Origin: Chiayiivirga flava
GTDB lineage: Bacteria; Pseudomonadota; Gammaproteobacteria; Xanthomonadales; Xanthomonadaceae
Direction of reading: 5' to 3'
NCBI RefSeq assembly: GCF_014202825.1
Contig: NZ_JACHHP010000003.1
Location: forward strand, 503,401 to 567,400
Length of the DNA: 64,000 nucleotides
Part shown: in pieces, positions 63,521 to 64,000 of the stretch
How positions within the stretch are numbered: position 1 is the stretch's first letter
How the letters are laid out: each line of letters begins with the position of its first letter
Made by a program: the position numbers and the translations under genes
The notes under the pieces: generated by a model
Databases searched by the model: none
What the model was told of the DNA's origin: nothing
The model's input: the letters and a program-made list of their open reading frames with translations, nothing else

Positions 63521-63859
63521 CGAAGGAAGATTGACGTTTCCGGTGGGCGCACAGGATGCGTGACGCAGTCCGGATTGACGCTGGCGTTCGGCATTGCGGC
63601 AGAGCGCGGATGTGGGCGGGTAGAGCGCGTTGATCGTCATCTGGACACGTGGGCTAACCGTTTTTTCGTTTGCCATCGCAATTTCGATCAAGCCTGTTAT
63701 TGATGGAAAGCGCAACACGATCGGCGTCTGTGTCGTGATCGGGTTGCGTCGGAGCGGCTTGTACGAATGTGCACCCGATGTTGCGCTCCGCTCGGAAAGT
63801 TCCGCGTAGGAAGAGCAGATTCGGGCCAAGAACAGCCCGCTGCCAAGGAAGGAATGCAG
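63521..63859. other. 339-bp divergent gap, low GC, with an inverted repeat
   Basis: No gene is supported in this stretch between the desaturase and the exported-protein gene. It is AT-richer than its surroundings. An imperfect inverted repeat, CGCAAC-A-CGATC at 63711-63722 against GATCG-G-GTTGCG at 63737-63748, could be a regulator site. Both genes probably start from here. Confidence 0.35.
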
Positions 63860-64000
63860 ATGCAACACGGAATGTCGAAGCTGTCCGCGGGAAGTGGTTG
63901 GGGGATGCGGTCGTTGCTTGCGTGGACGGTGCTGGCGGCGGGGCTGTCGGGATCGACGCTGGCGCCGGTGGGCTGGGCGGTGGCCCGCATGGATGGCGCT
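63860..64000 (+). CDS. Partial exported protein, signal peptide only
   Basis: The frame from ATG 63860 is open to the window edge (47 codons). It begins [13 protein letters not shown] followed by a hydrophobic signal-peptide core ([16 protein letters not shown], end near VGWA). The ribosome site AAGGAAGGA at 63845-63853 lies 6 nt upstream; ATG 63854 is another possible start. The long N-terminal stretch before the hydrophobic core resembles extended signal peptides of surface proteins. The product cannot be named. Confidence 0.55.
   Translation, partial: MQHGMSKLSAGSGWGMRSLLAWTVLAAGLSGSTLAPVGWAVARMDGA

Overview
This 64 kb window is chromosomal DNA from a GC-rich gammaproteobacterium. The best fit is the order Lysobacterales (Xanthomonadales). 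The clues are divergent rne and rluC genes, a methionine synthase split into two overlapping genes behind an ArsR-methyltransferase regulator, a kynurenine/aminomuconate operon, a DUF6164 gene, and many short palindromic repeats between genes. The genus cannot be fixed from sequence alone. I saw no rRNA, tRNA or CRISPR array.

Layout. 1-3.6 kb: PspA/IM30 and AAA+ ATPase membrane-stress module, then a secreted DUF1566-type protein. 3.6-9.5 kb: GacA/UvrY-type regulator, RNase E with a long leader, RluC. 9.5-13.5 kb: CPBP-like membrane protein, pterin dehydratase, NfuA, a yeast-type cytosine deaminase, a Pro-rich membrane protein. 13.6-14.4 kb: two monohaem cytochromes c. 14.7-22.5 kb: an RND efflux operon with one adaptor and two permeases. 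22.9-30.7 kb: the lower kynurenine pathway on the minus strand (kmo, kynU, ACMSD, HAAO, RidA-type deaminase, beta-carbonic anhydrase, small membrane protein, aldehyde dehydrogenase). 31-35.4 kb: nei, SDR, trhO, DUF6164, a PaiB-like protein and two unknowns. 35.4-38.1 kb: asnS, an unknown, a PHA-system protein. 38.3-43.7 kb: cupredoxin, HAMP-Ser/Thr kinase, porin and FHA-protein operon. 43.7-47.8 kb: msrQP, serC, pheA. 47.9-52.6 kb: metH as two genes plus the ArsR-methyltransferase. 52.7-64 kb: a lipoprotein, acyl-CoA dehydrogenase, threonine aldolase, a duplicated DUF4394 surface protein, an ECF sigma factor, a tricorn-like protease, an unknown, a fatty-acid desaturase and the start of an exported protein.

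The most unusual structure is a set of short inverted-repeat elements confined to 22.5-34 kb, in and around the kynurenine operon. One of them (25559-25933) has perfect 36-bp terminal inverted repeats that enclose almost nothing but a GIY-YIG endonuclease gene. Four ~105-bp relatives have the same ends but no gene. A sixth, older copy (22527-22872) is split exactly in its central 8 bp by a ~250-bp insertion with its own terminal inverted repeats and an 8-bp target duplication. This suggests a REPIN-like family that uses a GIY-YIG nuclease rather than the known RAYT transposase. The mobility is inferred; the structure is seen directly.

Other points worth a look are an intrinsic-terminator-like hairpin in the rne leader, a kinase that may carry a degenerate cyclase domain, a 10-bp palindrome at the metH operon start, and an in-frame intergenic-type repeat inside metH.
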